8,669 nucleotides of DNA from Palsa-661 sp035535015 (lineage in GTDB: Bacteria > Actinomycetota > Acidimicrobiia > Acidimicrobiales > UBA8190), in assembly GCA_035535015.1 (NCBI GenBank), contig DATLQU010000055.1:1-8669 (forward strand), written 5' to 3'. Both the position numbers and the translations under genes were made by a program. Below, piece by piece: positions 1 to 5,514 of the stretch (position 1 is its first letter; each line of letters begins with the position of its first letter). The notes beneath the pieces are model-generated. The model was not told the origin of the DNA, did no database searches, and saw only the letters and a program-made list of their open reading frames with translations.

Positions 1-60
1 GGCGACGGCGCTCCCCCGCCGCTCGCCCGGTCGCTCCATCGTCAGGGTATCGGCGCCCCG

Positions 61-84
61 CCGTTGCGCCTATAGGCGTAACGG
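61..84. repeat. 24-bp near-perfect palindrome
   Basis: Arms of 12 bp mirror each other with one mismatched pair (G66 against T79); the centre is CTATAG. In RNA copied from the plus strand that pair is a G-U wobble, giving a stem of about 10 pairs capped by UAUA. In the other direction it is an A-C mismatch, so a hairpin is favoured for plus-strand transcripts. There is no T-run after it. It could be a U-tract-less terminator of a gene left of the window or a dimeric regulator's operator; the sequence does not decide. Confidence 0.6.
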
Positions 85-111
85 AGCCACCGGCACGCAG
101 GGTGATCTTCC

Positions 112-161
112 ATGACCGTTCCCGACTCAGGCCGTTCCCGGCTCATGACCGTTCCCGGCAT
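112..161. repeat. Three tandem 16-17-bp direct repeats
   Basis: The core CCGTTCCCG occurs at 116-124, 132-140 and 149-157, spaced 16 and 17 bp. The first and third units share the longer string ATGACCGTTCCCG; the second differs at its left edge. The array ends about 107 bp before the ABC ATPase start, in DNA with no convincing gene. Possible roles are a multi-site operator for the exporter operon or slippage-derived repeat DNA. I recognise no known binding motif. Confidence 0.6.
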
Positions 162-205
162 GGCCTGGTCCGTCCGGCCGACGATGAGCCGGTAAGCCAG
201 GGAAG

Positions 206-257
206 TAGGGTCACGCGGCGCCCGGCCCAAGTCGGACATCCACCCACCCCACGGAGG
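206..257 (+). promoter_or_regulatory. Possible -10 element and Shine-Dalgarno of the exporter operon
   Basis: TAGGGT (206-211) fits the relaxed actinobacterial -10 pattern TAnnnT, but no good -35 lies 16-18 bp upstream. The same string AGTAGGGT occurs on the minus strand just ahead of the TetR gene that starts at 4058. GGAGG at 253-257 is a good ribosome site 11 nt before the ATG at 269. A second GGAG directly abuts the ATG and is too close to serve. The -10 call is weak; the ribosome site is more secure. Confidence 0.35.
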
Positions 258-268
258 CCGTACCGGAG

Positions 269-1345
269 ATGCCGACCATACAGGCGAGGGGTCTGACCAA
301 GCGCTTCGCCGGCGACGTCCTCGCCGTCGACCACCTCGATTTCGACGCCCTACCCGGTGGGGTGACTGGATTCCTCGGACCGAACGGGGCCGGGAAGACC
401 ACGACCCTGCGGATGCTCCTGGGCCTCGTCAGCCCGACGTCGGGATCGGTCCTGGTCGACGGCCAGGACTACCGGCATCTGGCCAACCCGACGACGCGGG
501 TCGGTGCCGTCCTGGAGGCGTCCGGCTTCCACCCGGCCCGGACAGCGGCCAATCACCTGAAGCTGGTGGCCACCGTGGCCGGGATCCCCTTCCGCCGAGT
601 CGACGAGTGTCTGGAGCTCGTCGGCCTCGACGGTGTGGCCAACCGGAAGGTGGGCGGCTTCTCGATGGGCATGCGCCAGCGCCTCGAACTGGCCCGGGCC
701 CTGCTCGGGCAGCCCGACATCCTCGTCCTCGACGAACCGGCCAACGGCCTCGATCCGCAAGGGATCGCCTGGCTGCGTGACTTCCTGAAGGGTTACGCGG
801 CGCAAGACCCGGGCAACGGCGAGGGGCGGATCGTCATCGTCTCGTCGCACCTGCTCTCCGAGGCCCAGCTGACGGTGGACGACGTGGTCGTCCTGGCCGG
901 GGGCCGCCTCGCCGCCCAGGGCAAGCTGACCGATCTGCTGTCGGGAACCAAGCGGGCCGTCCGGGTGAAGACGCCCGACGCCGACCGGTTGGTGGAGGCC
1001 CTCCACGCCGCCCACCTTCCCGGCACTGTCCAGGACGGCTACGTCGTGTGCGAGGGAACCCAGCCGGAGATCGTCGGCCCGATCCTCGTGGAGAACCGGA
1101 TCGAGGTCCACGAGATGACGTCGACGACCGAATCACTCGAGTCCTTGTTCTTCGAGCTCACCGGCGGCGAGGGGATGCATCTGGCTCATGGTGCCGACCT
1201 GATGGGCGGCGACGGGCGCGTCCCCGCCGTTCGCCCCGCTCCGGTGGCCGGTCGCCCGGCTCCGGTTGACCCTCCCCCTGCTCCCCCTCCCTCTCCGCCC
1301 GCGCCGGCGGCACCGGCGGGCGGCGACACCGGTGAGCTGCGATGA
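269..1345 (+). CDS. ABC-2 exporter ATP-binding protein
   Basis: This is the cytoplasmic ATPase of an ABC-2 type exporter, hydrolysing ATP to drive the permease encoded next. Walker A is GPNGAGKTT (37-45). The Q-loop position carries E83 in LEASGFHP, as is usual in the DrrA/BcrA-like group. The signature is FSMGMRQR (131-138), Walker B is ILVLDEP (151-157) with catalytic E156, the D-loop is NGLDP (159-163) and the switch histidine is H194 in SSHLL. A 'TESLESLFFELT' segment near 290-300 resembles the usual end of this family. After it comes an unusual tail of roughly 45 residues rich in Pro and Ala (about 314-358). The ATG at 269 is supported by GGAGG at 253-257 and by the normal family N-terminus (ARGLTKRF). 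Its stop overlaps the permease start (ATGA), implying translational coupling. The substrate cannot be told; lipid, peptide or drug export are all possible. Confidence 0.93.
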   Translation: MPTIQARGLTKRFAGDVLAVDHLDFDALPGGVTGFLGPNGAGKTTTLRMLLGLVSPTSGSVLVDGQDYRHLANPTTRVGAVLEASGFHPARTAANHLKLVATVAGIPFRRVDECLELVGLDGVANRKVGGFSMGMRQRLELARALLGQPDILVLDEPANGLDPQGIAWLRDFLKGYAAQDPGNGEGRIVIVSSHLLSEAQLTVDDVVVLAGGRLAAQGKLTDLLSGTKRAVRVKTPDADRLVEALHAAHLPGTVQDGYVVCEGTQPEIVGPILVENRIEVHEMTSTTESLESLFFELTGGEGMHLAHGADLMGGDGRVPAVRPAPVAGRPAPVDPPPAPPPSPPAPAAPAGGDTGELR

Positions 1346-2208
1346 GCCGGTTGGTGCGAGCCGAGATCCGAAAGCTCTGGACGGTCTGGTCGACGTACGT
1401 GCTCTTCGGGGTCCTGGTGGTGATCGACCTCGGCTTCGGTTTCGCCATCGCCTTCGCTCCCGGCGGACGACACGGCGGGACGGCCGGGATCGTCCCCCAC
1501 GGTTCCTCCCAGTGGTTCGTGAACGTCTTCTCGGTCCTCGACAACGCCCGGCTGCTGGCCCTCGTGCTCGGGGTCCTGATCATCACCGGCGAGTACCGAC
1601 ACAAGACGGTGACCCCGACCTTCTTGGCCGAGCCCCGTCGGGGCCGGGTGGTGGTGGCCAAGTTGACCACGGCCTTCGGTGGCGGCGTGGCGCTGGGGGT
1701 GCTGACGATGCTGATGGGCCTGGTGCTCGGCTTCGTCCTTGTGGCCGTGAAGGTCCAGTCGTGTCTGACCTCGCTGTCGCTGGTCGGCGTGCAGCAGGGG
1801 ATGTCGCAGGCCATGTGCCGGGCCCAGCACGGCCTGTACTTCGTCGCCACCACCCACACCCTGTGGCACGACTGGTCGCGGATGGCCCCGGGCGTGATCC
1901 TCGGGACGGGGCTCTTCGCCCTCTACGGGCTCGGACTGGGGGCCTTGCTCAAGAACCAGGTCGTCGGCATCGTCGTCGGTCTGGGCTTCACCCTGGTGGT
2001 GGAGACCATCATCGGTGCCATCTGGCCGTCGATCGGCCAGTACCTGCCGGGCCAGTCGGCCACCGCTCTGGAGAACGCCGGCCGGACGACCTTCGGCGAG
2101 ACGACCCGACTGCTTCCCTGGTGGGGAGGGGCCGTGATGCTCGTGGTCTACGGGGTGGTGCTGTCCGTGGTGGGAACGCTGACCACGCTGCGGTCAGACG
2201 TGACCTGA
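1342..2208 (+). CDS. ABC-2 type transporter permease
   Basis: This is the membrane partner of the preceding ATPase. Six hydrophobic segments are visible at about 19-38, 69-83, 108-136, 183-203, 206-227 and 261-281. After the second segment comes GEYRHKTVTPTFLAEPRRGR (84-103), the cytoplasmic motif typical of actinobacterial ABC-2 permeases paired with DrrA/BcrA-like ATPases. The length (288 residues) is a little above the usual size of about 250. Much of the excess lies in a polar loop of about 45 residues between segments 3 and 4, which contains C141 and C159. The ATG overlaps the upstream stop by 4 bp, so the pair is one operon. The gene ends 11 bp from the convergent dehydrogenase. The family is clear; the cargo is unknown. 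Confidence 0.9.
   Translation: MSRLVRAEIRKLWTVWSTYVLFGVLVVIDLGFGFAIAFAPGGRHGGTAGIVPHGSSQWFVNVFSVLDNARLLALVLGVLIITGEYRHKTVTPTFLAEPRRGRVVVAKLTTAFGGGVALGVLTMLMGLVLGFVLVAVKVQSCLTSLSLVGVQQGMSQAMCRAQHGLYFVATTHTLWHDWSRMAPGVILGTGLFALYGLGLGALLKNQVVGIVVGLGFTLVVETIIGAIWPSIGQYLPGQSATALENAGRTTFGETTRLLPWWGGAVMLVVYGVVLSVVGTLTTLRSDVT
2179..2197. repeat. Inverted repeat CTGACC-N7-GGTCAG at the permease 3' end
   Basis: Perfect 6-bp arms, CTGACC (2179-2184) and GGTCAG (2192-2197), flank ACGCTGC inside the last codons of the permease gene. GGTCA (2192-2196) can also pair with TGACC at 2201-2205 across a 4-nt loop, so a small hairpin could form at the convergent gene junction. The same TGACC-N7-GGTCA geometry recurs at 6542-6558. 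It may be a weak terminator, a regulator site or coincidence in coding DNA. Confidence 0.35.
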
Positions 2209-2219
2209 CCCCGCCACGC

Positions 2220-3299
2220 TCAGAAGGTCAGGATCTGGCGGATGGTCTCGCCGCGCTTCATGGCGTCGAAGGCGTCCTGGGCCTTCGAGATGTCCATCCG
2301 GTTGGTGATCATGCCCTCGAGGTCGAGCCGTCCCGCTCTCCAGAGGCGGATGAGCCGGTCGAACTCGACCCGGACGTCGGCCGATCCCCAGAACGAGCCG
2401 AGCAGCTTCTTCTCCTGGAAGAACAACTCGAAACAGTTGAACTCGACCATGGCGTCCATCTTGCCGGCGCCCACGATGACGGCCGTGCCGCCGCGTCGGA
2501 CGGCGTCATAGGCGGCCCGGACGGTGAGGGGGATGCCGATGCACTCGAAGGAGTAGTCGAATCCCTCGCCCCCGGTGATCTCGGCCGAGGCGTCGGCCAG
2601 CTGGTCGGGCGTGACGCCGCGGGTGGCGCCGAAGCGCTTGGCGTCTTCGAGCTTGGAGTCGATGGTGTCGACGGCCACGATCTCCGCGGCGCCGGCGATC
2701 CGGGCCCCCTGGATGGCGGCCACGCCGACACCCCCGGCGCCGAAGACGACCACGTTCGAGCCCGGCTGCACCTTGGCCGTGTTCAGCGCCGCGCCCACCC
2801 CGGTGGTGACCCCGCAGCCGATCAGGGCGCCGATCTCGTAGGGGACGTCCTCGGCCATCTTCACCACGGCCTGGCGGGGGACGACCAGCTCTTCGGCGAA
2901 GGTGCCGGTGCCCACCATGCCGAAGAGGGGCCGGCCGGCGCGCGAGAAGTGGGTGGAACCGGCGATGGAGAACATGATCGTCAGGCAGAGGTTGGCTTCC
3001 CCACGAAGACAGGCCTTGCAGCTCCCGCAGGGGGGAGTCCAGGCGATGATGACGTGGTCACCGACGGCGATGTCGGTCGCACCCTCGCCCACGGCGATCA
3101 CTTCGCCGGCGCCCTCGTGACCGAGGACGGCCGGCGCCGGCTGGGGCAGGGTGCCGTTCATGGCCGAGAGGTCCGAGTGACAGACACCGGCGGCGTGGAT
3201 CCGGACCAACACCTCACCCGGCCCCGGGTCGTCGACCTCGACGTCGTCGTGGTACTCGACGACCTCGGACCCGGCTTCATACCAGACCGCAGCGCGCAT
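2220..3299 (-). CDS. Zinc-dependent alcohol dehydrogenase (MDR family)
   Basis: This is a medium-chain, NAD(P)-dependent alcohol dehydrogenase interconverting an alcohol and an aldehyde or ketone. Catalytic zinc ligands are C40 (in GVCHSD), H61 with E62 (GHEGAGEV) and C162 (GCGVTTG). Structural zinc ligands are C91, C94, C97 and C105 in the CGSCKACL region. The Rossmann motif GAGGVG is at 187-192, and the acidic D211 at the end of the next strand predicts NAD over NADP. The length, 359 residues, is normal for the class III-like branch that includes mycobacterial AdhB and AdhD. The ATG is supported by a strong GGAGG (3309-3313, minus strand) 9 nt upstream. A KstR-like regulator lies 144 bp upstream on the same strand and is the likely controller, which hints at a lipid or sterol-type alcohol. 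The substrate itself cannot be read from the sequence. Confidence 0.92.
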   Translation of the reverse strand: MRAAVWYEAGSEVVEYHDDVEVDDPGPGEVLVRIHAAGVCHSDLSAMNGTLPQPAPAVLGHEGAGEVIAVGEGATDIAVGDHVIIAWTPPCGSCKACLRGEANLCLTIMFSIAGSTHFSRAGRPLFGMVGTGTFAEELVVPRQAVVKMAEDVPYEIGALIGCGVTTGVGAALNTAKVQPGSNVVVFGAGGVGVAAIQGARIAGAAEIVAVDTIDSKLEDAKRFGATRGVTPDQLADASAEITGGEGFDYSFECIGIPLTVRAAYDAVRRGGTAVIVGAGKMDAMVEFNCFELFFQEKKLLGSFWGSADVRVEFDRLIRLWRAGRLDLEGMITNRMDISKAQDAFDAMKRGETIRQILTF

Positions 3300-3389
3300 G
3301 ATCGCTCCCCTCCAGCAACGCCCTCTGCTTCGGCGTCGACGCCGCCGCCGGCGCCGTCGCCTTCTCGAGCATTGGACCAGACGAGGACC

Positions 3390-3405
3390 CCGGCCACAAG
3401 GCCGG
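3390..3405. other. GC hairpin CCGGCC-acaa-GGCCGG
   Basis: A perfect 6-bp stem with a 4-nt loop lies between the TetR stop and the dehydrogenase start. With no T-run it could end or attenuate tetR transcription before the dehydrogenase. GC-rich DNA makes such stems common, so the call is modest. Confidence 0.35.
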
Positions 3406-3419
3406 CCCAGCCTCGGAGC

Positions 3420-3435
3420 CGGTCGGGCCCGACCG
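3420..3435. promoter_or_regulatory. Perfect 16-bp palindrome between tetR and the dehydrogenase gene
   Basis: CGGTCGGGCCCGACCG is fully self-complementary. It begins 8 nt past the stop of the KstR-like gene and lies about 120 bp upstream of the dehydrogenase ATG. Its size and symmetry suit a TetR-dimer operator controlling the dehydrogenase. A U-tract-less terminator for the tetR transcript is equally possible. It does not resemble the published mycobacterial KstR motif built on AAC and GTT half-sites. Confidence 0.4.
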
Positions 3436-3443
3436 ACCGGGAC

Positions 3444-4058
3444 TCAGGCCTCGTTGGCCACCAGGGGGAGGATCTCCTCGGGGAGAAGCAGCCGGACGGC
3501 CACGGCCAGCTCGTCGCGGACCCGGTTCATGTCCGACCATCCGTTCACCCAGCCCACCAGGGCCGAGTACCAGACGTGGCCGATGATCCGGGTCCGTTCG
3601 GCATGGTCGGGAGGCTGGGGCTCACCGATGGCCCGGGAGATGATCCCGTCCATGAGCGCCCCCATCTGCTGCTGGCACTCGATGGCGGCACGGTCGGGCG
3701 AGGCCAGGGACATGAAGACGGCGGAGACGAGCTGGGGTTGGCGGGCCATGGCCCGCAGGGCCCGTTCGAGGACGTCGAGCACCCTCTCGGAGGCGTTTCT
3801 TCCCCGGGGGGGCATCTGGGCCAGGCGCTGGTCGAGCTGCTCCACCCAATGGACGAGGGCGGCGGCCAGGAGATGGTCCTTCGAGGTGAAGTAGCGGTAG
3901 ACGGTGCCCATGGCCACGTGGGCCCGGGCGGCCACGTCGCGCATCTGGACCGCCTCATAGCCGCCTTCGAGTCCGAGCTCCATGGCCGCGTCCACCACGC
4001 GCTGCCTGCGCGCTTCCTGAGCGCGAGTCAGGGAACGCGGAAGGGTGCTTTCTTGCAC
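3444..4058 (-). CDS. TetR-family regulator, KstR-like
   Basis: This is a 204-residue TetR-type repressor. The N-terminal DNA-binding domain contains RRQRVVDAAMELGLEGGYEA (17-36). The helix-turn-helix spans about 37-57 and ends in GTVYRYFTSKDHLL (51-64). The phrases GGYEAVQMR and the C-terminal VWYSALVGW...LAVAVRLLL closely follow mycobacterial KstR, from my memory of that protein. KstR represses sterol catabolism and responds to a cholesterol-derived CoA ester. The start codon is GTG (4058). AGGG nine nt upstream could be a ribosome site, but the overlapping TAGGGT (4067-4072, minus strand) could instead be a -10 giving a nearly leaderless mRNA. It lies upstream of the alcohol dehydrogenase on the same strand and diverges from another TetR gene. 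The family is certain; true KstR function is unproven, since no sterol genes are visible here. Confidence 0.9.
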   Translation of the reverse strand: MQESTLPRSLTRAQEARRQRVVDAAMELGLEGGYEAVQMRDVAARAHVAMGTVYRYFTSKDHLLAAALVHWVEQLDQRLAQMPPRGRNASERVLDVLERALRAMARQPQLVSAVFMSLASPDRAAIECQQQMGALMDGIISRAIGEPQPPDHAERTRIIGHVWYSALVGWVNGWSDMNRVRDELAVAVRLLLPEEILPLVANEA

Positions 4059-4128
4059 GGCCGTTCACCCTACTCGGGGCGCTGCCAGGGACGGAAGCCC
4101 GCAGGAGCCCGGCCGGGGGAAGGCAGAA

Positions 4129-4158
4129 CTGACCGTCCGTCAGGCCCGGCACTAACCT
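4129..4158 (+). promoter_or_regulatory. Promoter with overlapping dyad upstream of the second tetR
   Basis: CTGACC (4129-4134) as -35 and TAACCT (4153-4158) as -10 are 18 bp apart. They place the transcript start within a few bases of the ATG at 4168, so the mRNA may be leaderless; this agrees with the lack of a Shine-Dalgarno. The -35 is embedded in an inverted repeat, CTGAC-CGTCC-GTCAG (4129-4143), a suitable site for a TetR dimer to block RNA polymerase. Autorepression by the product of the downstream gene is the simplest reading. The divergent regulator is an alternative binder. Confidence 0.5.
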
Positions 4159-4167
4159 TCGGCGGGC

Positions 4168-4833
4168 ATGCCACGCGACTCCGGCACCCTCGCCACCACC
4201 GACGGACGGGTCCCCGGTCGGCGGGGTCGCGCCACCCGGCAGCGGCTTCTCGAGTGCACGTCCGAACTGCTCACCCAGACGCCGTGGCGGTCGATCAAGG
4301 TGATCGACATCGCCCGGCAGGCGGGGACGTCGCCCGCCACCTTCTACCAGTACTTCGAGAACGTCGAGCAGGCCATCTTGGTGCTGGCCGAAGAGCTGAT
4401 GGAGGGCGCCTCTCTCCTGGCCGAACTGGTCGATGGCCATTGGGGCGAGGATGAGAGTTGGGCGACCGCCTGCGCCGTGGTGACGGGCTTCATGGACTAC
4501 TGGGAGACGAACCGGTCGGTCTTCCGGGTGGTCGAGCTGGCCACCGAAGAGGGTGACCTGCGCTTCCAGGGGCTCCGGGTCCGGGCCCTGAACGCCGTGA
4601 CCGTGACCCTGGCCCGGGTGATCGGCGCCGGCGGGGCCATCGCCAGCCCGGCCGGGTCCGATCCCATGGCCGTGGCCGGGACCCTGATCTCGATGCTGGC
4701 CCACGTGGCCGCCCATCAGTACGGCTTCGAGTTCTGGGGGATCCGGACCACGGCCATGGTGGACTCCCAGGCCCGGGTCCTGCACTGGGCCGTCACCGGC
4801 CGGCCCGGGCCGGCCGGGCCCGGCGCCGGGTGA
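4168..4833 (+). CDS. TetR-family transcriptional regulator
   Basis: This is a 221-residue TetR-type regulator. The basic N-terminus DGRVPGRRGRATRQRLLEC (12-30) leads into a helix-turn-helix at about 43-63, with SPATFYQYFENVEQAILVLA (55-74) as recognition helix and following helix. The all-alpha C-terminal half (about 78-210) would bind an unknown ligand and form the dimer. The extreme C-terminus (211-221) is a Gly/Pro/Ala tail encoded by very GC-rich palindromic DNA. The ATG at 4168 has no good ribosome site, but a promoter ends just before it, so leaderless translation is likely. pdxH starts 28 bp after its stop, on the same strand, and is probably co-transcribed. That raises but does not prove a regulatory link. 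It resembles regulators common in mycobacteria and relatives; I recognise no characterised member. Confidence 0.9.
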   Translation: MPRDSGTLATTDGRVPGRRGRATRQRLLECTSELLTQTPWRSIKVIDIARQAGTSPATFYQYFENVEQAILVLAEELMEGASLLAELVDGHWGEDESWATACAVVTGFMDYWETNRSVFRVVELATEEGDLRFQGLRVRALNAVTVTLARVIGAGGAIASPAGSDPMAVAGTLISMLAHVAAHQYGFEFWGIRTTAMVDSQARVLHWAVTGRPGPAGPGAG

Positions 4834-4838
4834 GCCGA

Positions 4839-4856
4839 CCGCCGACCGGACGGCGG
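4839..4856 (+). other. Hairpin or near-palindrome in front of pdxH
   Basis: CCGCCG (4839-4844) and CGGCGG (4851-4856) are perfectly complementary around ACCGGA. Only the A/A pair breaks an 18-bp palindrome. The right arm overlaps the G-rich stretch (4852-4858) that would act as ribosome site for the GTG at 4862. A folded mRNA could therefore hide that site or attenuate transcription. It may also be simple GC-rich coincidence. Confidence 0.4.
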
Positions 4857-4861
4857 GGCCG

Positions 4862-5476
4862 GTGAACGAGTCCCACTGCGAGCCGCTCACGGAGAGCGCC
4901 ATGGCGAGTGACCCGCTGGCCCAATTCGGCGCCTGGTTCGAGAAGGCGTCGGAGGTGGTCCGGCTACCCGAGGCCATGGCCCTGGCCACCGCCTCTCCCG
5001 ACGGCCGTCCGTCGCTGCGGATGGTCCTGATGAAGCGATGGGACGGAGACGGCTTCGTCTTCCACACCCATTACCAGAGCCCGAAGGCCCGCGACCTGAC
5101 CGTCAACCCGGTGGCCGCGCTGCTCTTTCACTGGGACCCTCTCGGTCGCCAGGTCCGGATCGTCGGGACCGTCGAGAAGGTGAGTGCGCAGGAGTCGGAC
5201 CGGTACTTCGCCACCCGGCCCCGGGGGGGCCAGATCGGCGCCCACGCCTCGGAGCAGAGCCAACCGATCGAGAGCCGTGCCGCTCTCGACGAGAAGGTGG
5301 CCGCGCTGACGGCCACCTACGAAGGCGGCCCCGTGCCGCGGCCCGAGTCCTGGGGCGGTTTCCGGCTTCGGGCCGAGAGCTACGAGTTCTGGCAGAGCCG
5401 CGACGACCGTTTGCACGACCGCGTCCGCTACACGCGGTCCGGGGACTCCTGGACGATGGAGCGGCTCCAACCCTGA
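4862..5476 (+). CDS. pdxH: Pyridoxamine 5'-phosphate oxidase
   Basis: This FMN enzyme oxidises pyridoxine or pyridoxamine 5'-phosphate with O2 to pyridoxal 5'-phosphate, the last step of the salvage route, in the cytosol. Compared with E. coli PdxH as I remember it, FMN and substrate residues are in place: RMVLMK (53-58), K75, Q97, Y115, R119, Q132-S133, W177, RLH (183-185) and R187. The C-terminus MERLQP is typical. Differences are H68 for Tyr82, P74 for Arg88 and G123 for Ser137; M. tuberculosis PdxH also varies at these sites. I chose GTG 4862 because residues 8-19 (EPLTESAMASDPL) align with the conserved segment before DPL in homologues. ATG 4901 has a better ribosome site (GGAGAG, 4891-4896) but would drop that segment. 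The protein is short (204 against about 218) and lacks the N-terminal RREY substrate loop. It follows a tetR gene by 28 bp. Confidence 0.93.
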   Translation: MNESHCEPLTESAMASDPLAQFGAWFEKASEVVRLPEAMALATASPDGRPSLRMVLMKRWDGDGFVFHTHYQSPKARDLTVNPVAALLFHWDPLGRQVRIVGTVEKVSAQESDRYFATRPRGGQIGAHASEQSQPIESRAALDEKVAALTATYEGGPVPRPESWGGFRLRAESYEFWQSRDDRLHDRVRYTRSGDSWTMERLQP

Positions 5477-5484
5477 CGGGGGAG

Positions 5485-5510
5485 CAGGTCGTCCATTGCC
5501 TGACGACCTG
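5485..5510. terminator. Bidirectional hairpin terminator between pdxH and the cyclase gene
   Basis: A perfect 9-bp stem, CAGGTCGTC (5485-5493) with GACGACCTG (5502-5510), closes an 8-nt loop. It fills the 38-bp gap between two convergent genes, 8 nt past the pdxH stop and 4 nt past the cyclase stop. Neither side has a T-run, as in the U-tract-less hairpins frequent in actinobacteria. The position makes a shared terminator the best reading. Confidence 0.75.
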
Positions 5511-5514
5511 ATGG

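Noticed and set aside
1..39. Possible start of a minus-strand gene leaving the window (ATG at 39, with TACCCT at 44-49 as a -10)
   Set aside because: Only 13 codons are visible, with no ribosome site, poor -35 and no recognisable sequence; not enough to call.
350..1111. Minus-strand open frame of 253 codons opposite the ABC ATPase
   Set aside because: The sense strand encodes all ABC motifs; the antisense product has no domain and matches the codon-mirror pattern of GC-rich genes.
2424..2439. Inverted repeat CAACT-N6-AGTTG
   Set aside because: Considered as a KstR-type site, but it lies deep in the dehydrogenase coding region, encodes ordinary residues and does not match the KstR spacing.
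1266..4454. A single plus-strand open frame of 1062 codons
   Set aside because: It runs out of frame through the permease and antisense to the dehydrogenase and TetR genes, with Arg/Pro/Asp/Gly-rich low-complexity translation and no domain. High GC content makes such stop-free shadows common.
3955..5067. Minus-strand open frame of 370 codons opposite the second tetR and pdxH
   Set aside because: It spans two well-supported plus-strand genes and the divergent promoter; its translation is low-complexity.
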